From the NCBI GenBank assembly GCA_038214685.1, contig JBBQRO010000080.1, forward strand, positions 1 to 14,102: DNA of 14,102 nt. The letters are read 5' to 3'. Position numbers and translations under genes: made by a program. This DNA comes from CADCTB01 sp038214685 (GTDB lineage: Bacteria; Actinomycetota; Acidimicrobiia; Acidimicrobiales; AC-14). Of this stretch, positions 13,631-14,102 are shown one piece after another. Within the stretch, counting starts at the first letter, position 1. Every line of letters starts with the position of its first letter. The notes below the pieces were generated by a model. It did no database searches. It was given only the letters and a program-made list of their open reading frames with translations, and had not been told where the DNA came from.

Positions 13631-13631
13631 T

Positions 13632-13946
13632 TTAGACCTGCTGGATCTTGATCTCGATGTCGACACCGGCGGGCAGGTCGAGGCGCTGAAGGGAATCGAC
13701 TGTCTTGGGGCTGGGCTCGAGGATGTCGAGCAGTCGCTTGTGGATCCGCATCTCGAAGTGCTCGCGGGAGTCCTTGTCCTTGTGCGGCGACCGGATCACC
13801 GTGTACCGGTGCTTCTCGGTGGGCAGCGGCACCGGCCCCCGCACTGTGGCCTGCGTACGCAGCACCGTCTCCACGATCTTCTTGGTGGACTGGTCGACGA
13901 TCTCGTGGTCATACGCCTTGAGCCGGATGCGAATCTTCTGGGCCAC
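13632..13946 (-). CDS. rpsJ: 30S ribosomal protein S10
   Basis: S10 is a 30S head protein that also serves as NusE in antitermination complexes. The 104-aa product begins MAQKIRIRLKAYDHEIVDQS and contains TVRGPVPLPTEKHRYTVIRS, then PHKDKDSREHFEMRIHKRLL, and ends in the usual LPAGVDIEIKI strand. Length is normal. The start is GTG at 13946 with AGAGG about nine bases upstream. It lies 13 bases after tuf, as in many actinobacteria, so it probably shares the tuf transcript. Unusually it is followed by a 256-base gap before rplC. Confidence 0.98.
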   Translation of the reverse strand: MAQKIRIRLKAYDHEIVDQSTKKIVETVLRTQATVRGPVPLPTEKHRYTVIRSPHKDKDSREHFEMRIHKRLLDILEPSPKTVDSLQRLDLPAGVDIEIKIQQV

Positions 13947-13959
13947 TGCGGTCAGCCTC

Positions 13960-14102
13960 TCACTTCAGAATCTTGGTGACGCGACCGGCGCCCACGGTGC
14001 GGCCACCCTCACGGATGGCGAAGCGAAGGCCTTCGTCCATGGCGATGGGGTTGATGAGCTCGACGTTGAGGGTGATGTTGTCGCCGGGCATGACCATCTC
14101 GG
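13960..14102 (-). CDS. tuf: Elongation factor Tu, C-terminal end only
   Basis: The last 46 residues of EF-Tu are visible, ending at TGA 13960-13962. The sequence EMVMPGDNITLNVELINPIA followed by MDEGLRFAIREGGRTVGAGR and VTKILK belongs to the C-terminal beta-barrel (domain 3), which contacts aminoacyl-tRNA. The 5' part runs off the right edge of the window. Position directly before rpsJ matches the str-S10 junction (rpsL-rpsG-fusA-tuf-rpsJ) of many bacteria, though only tuf is seen here. Confidence 0.97.
   Translation of the reverse strand, partial: EMVMPGDNITLNVELINPIAMDEGLRFAIREGGRTVGAGRVTKILK

Noticed and set aside
12710..13666. A 318-residue L3 with a 97-residue N-terminal extension
   Set aside because: Conserved L3 begins exactly at ATG 13375; the extension overlaps the end of rpsJ and has weaker third-position GC bias. 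The shorter in-frame start at 13570 is kept only as a finding.

Overview
The window is a chromosomal ribosomal-protein locus from a GC-rich bacterium, read entirely on the minus strand. It holds the end of tuf, then the S10 and spc operons and the start of the alpha operon, as one nearly gap-free array. Gene order (sense direction, high to low coordinates): tuf, rpsJ, rplC, rplD, rplW, rplB, rpsS, rplV, rpsC, rplP, rpmC, rpsQ, rplN, rplX, rplE, rpsZ, rpsH, rplF, rplR, rpsE, rpmD, rplO, secY, adk, map, infA, rpmJ, rpsM. The strong G/C bias at third codon positions, the secY-adk-map-infA-rpmJ-rpsM order, the zinc-binding (C+) forms of S14 and L36, and long tails on S3, L22 and L29 suggest an actinobacterium. 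Acidimicrobiia or a relative is my best guess, inferred from protein style and not from a search.

Region by region. 13960-14102 is the end of EF-Tu, followed after 13 bases by rpsJ (13632-13946). A 256-base gap (13376-13631) then separates rpsJ from rplC; it has a TATACT -10-like box, two tandem 12-base palindromes and a chain of hairpins, and looks like an internal promoter plus structured leader. From rplC to rplR the genes are packed, many joined by TGATG or ATGA overlaps. The exception is the 70-base rplF-rplR spacer, which contains a 12-bp inverted repeat. rplR-rpsE-rpmD-rplO follow, then a 78-base spacer before secY that is in frame and open. secY, adk and map overlap one another. A 117-base gap, probably holding a promoter, precedes infA, rpmJ and rpsM; rpsM runs off the left edge.

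Together the genes supply an elongation factor, ribosomal proteins of both subunits, the SecY translocon channel, adenylate kinase, methionine aminopeptidase and initiation factor IF-1. This is the usual growth-linked translation and export cluster.

I see no mobile element, CRISPR array, tRNA, rRNA or foreign gene cargo, and no new multigene system. The observations that go beyond a standard annotation are the structured rpsJ-rplC leader, the rplF-rplR inverted repeat, a probable CTG start for infA, a tandem pentapeptide repeat in an unusually long L22 tail, and the acidic tails on S3, L29 and L4.
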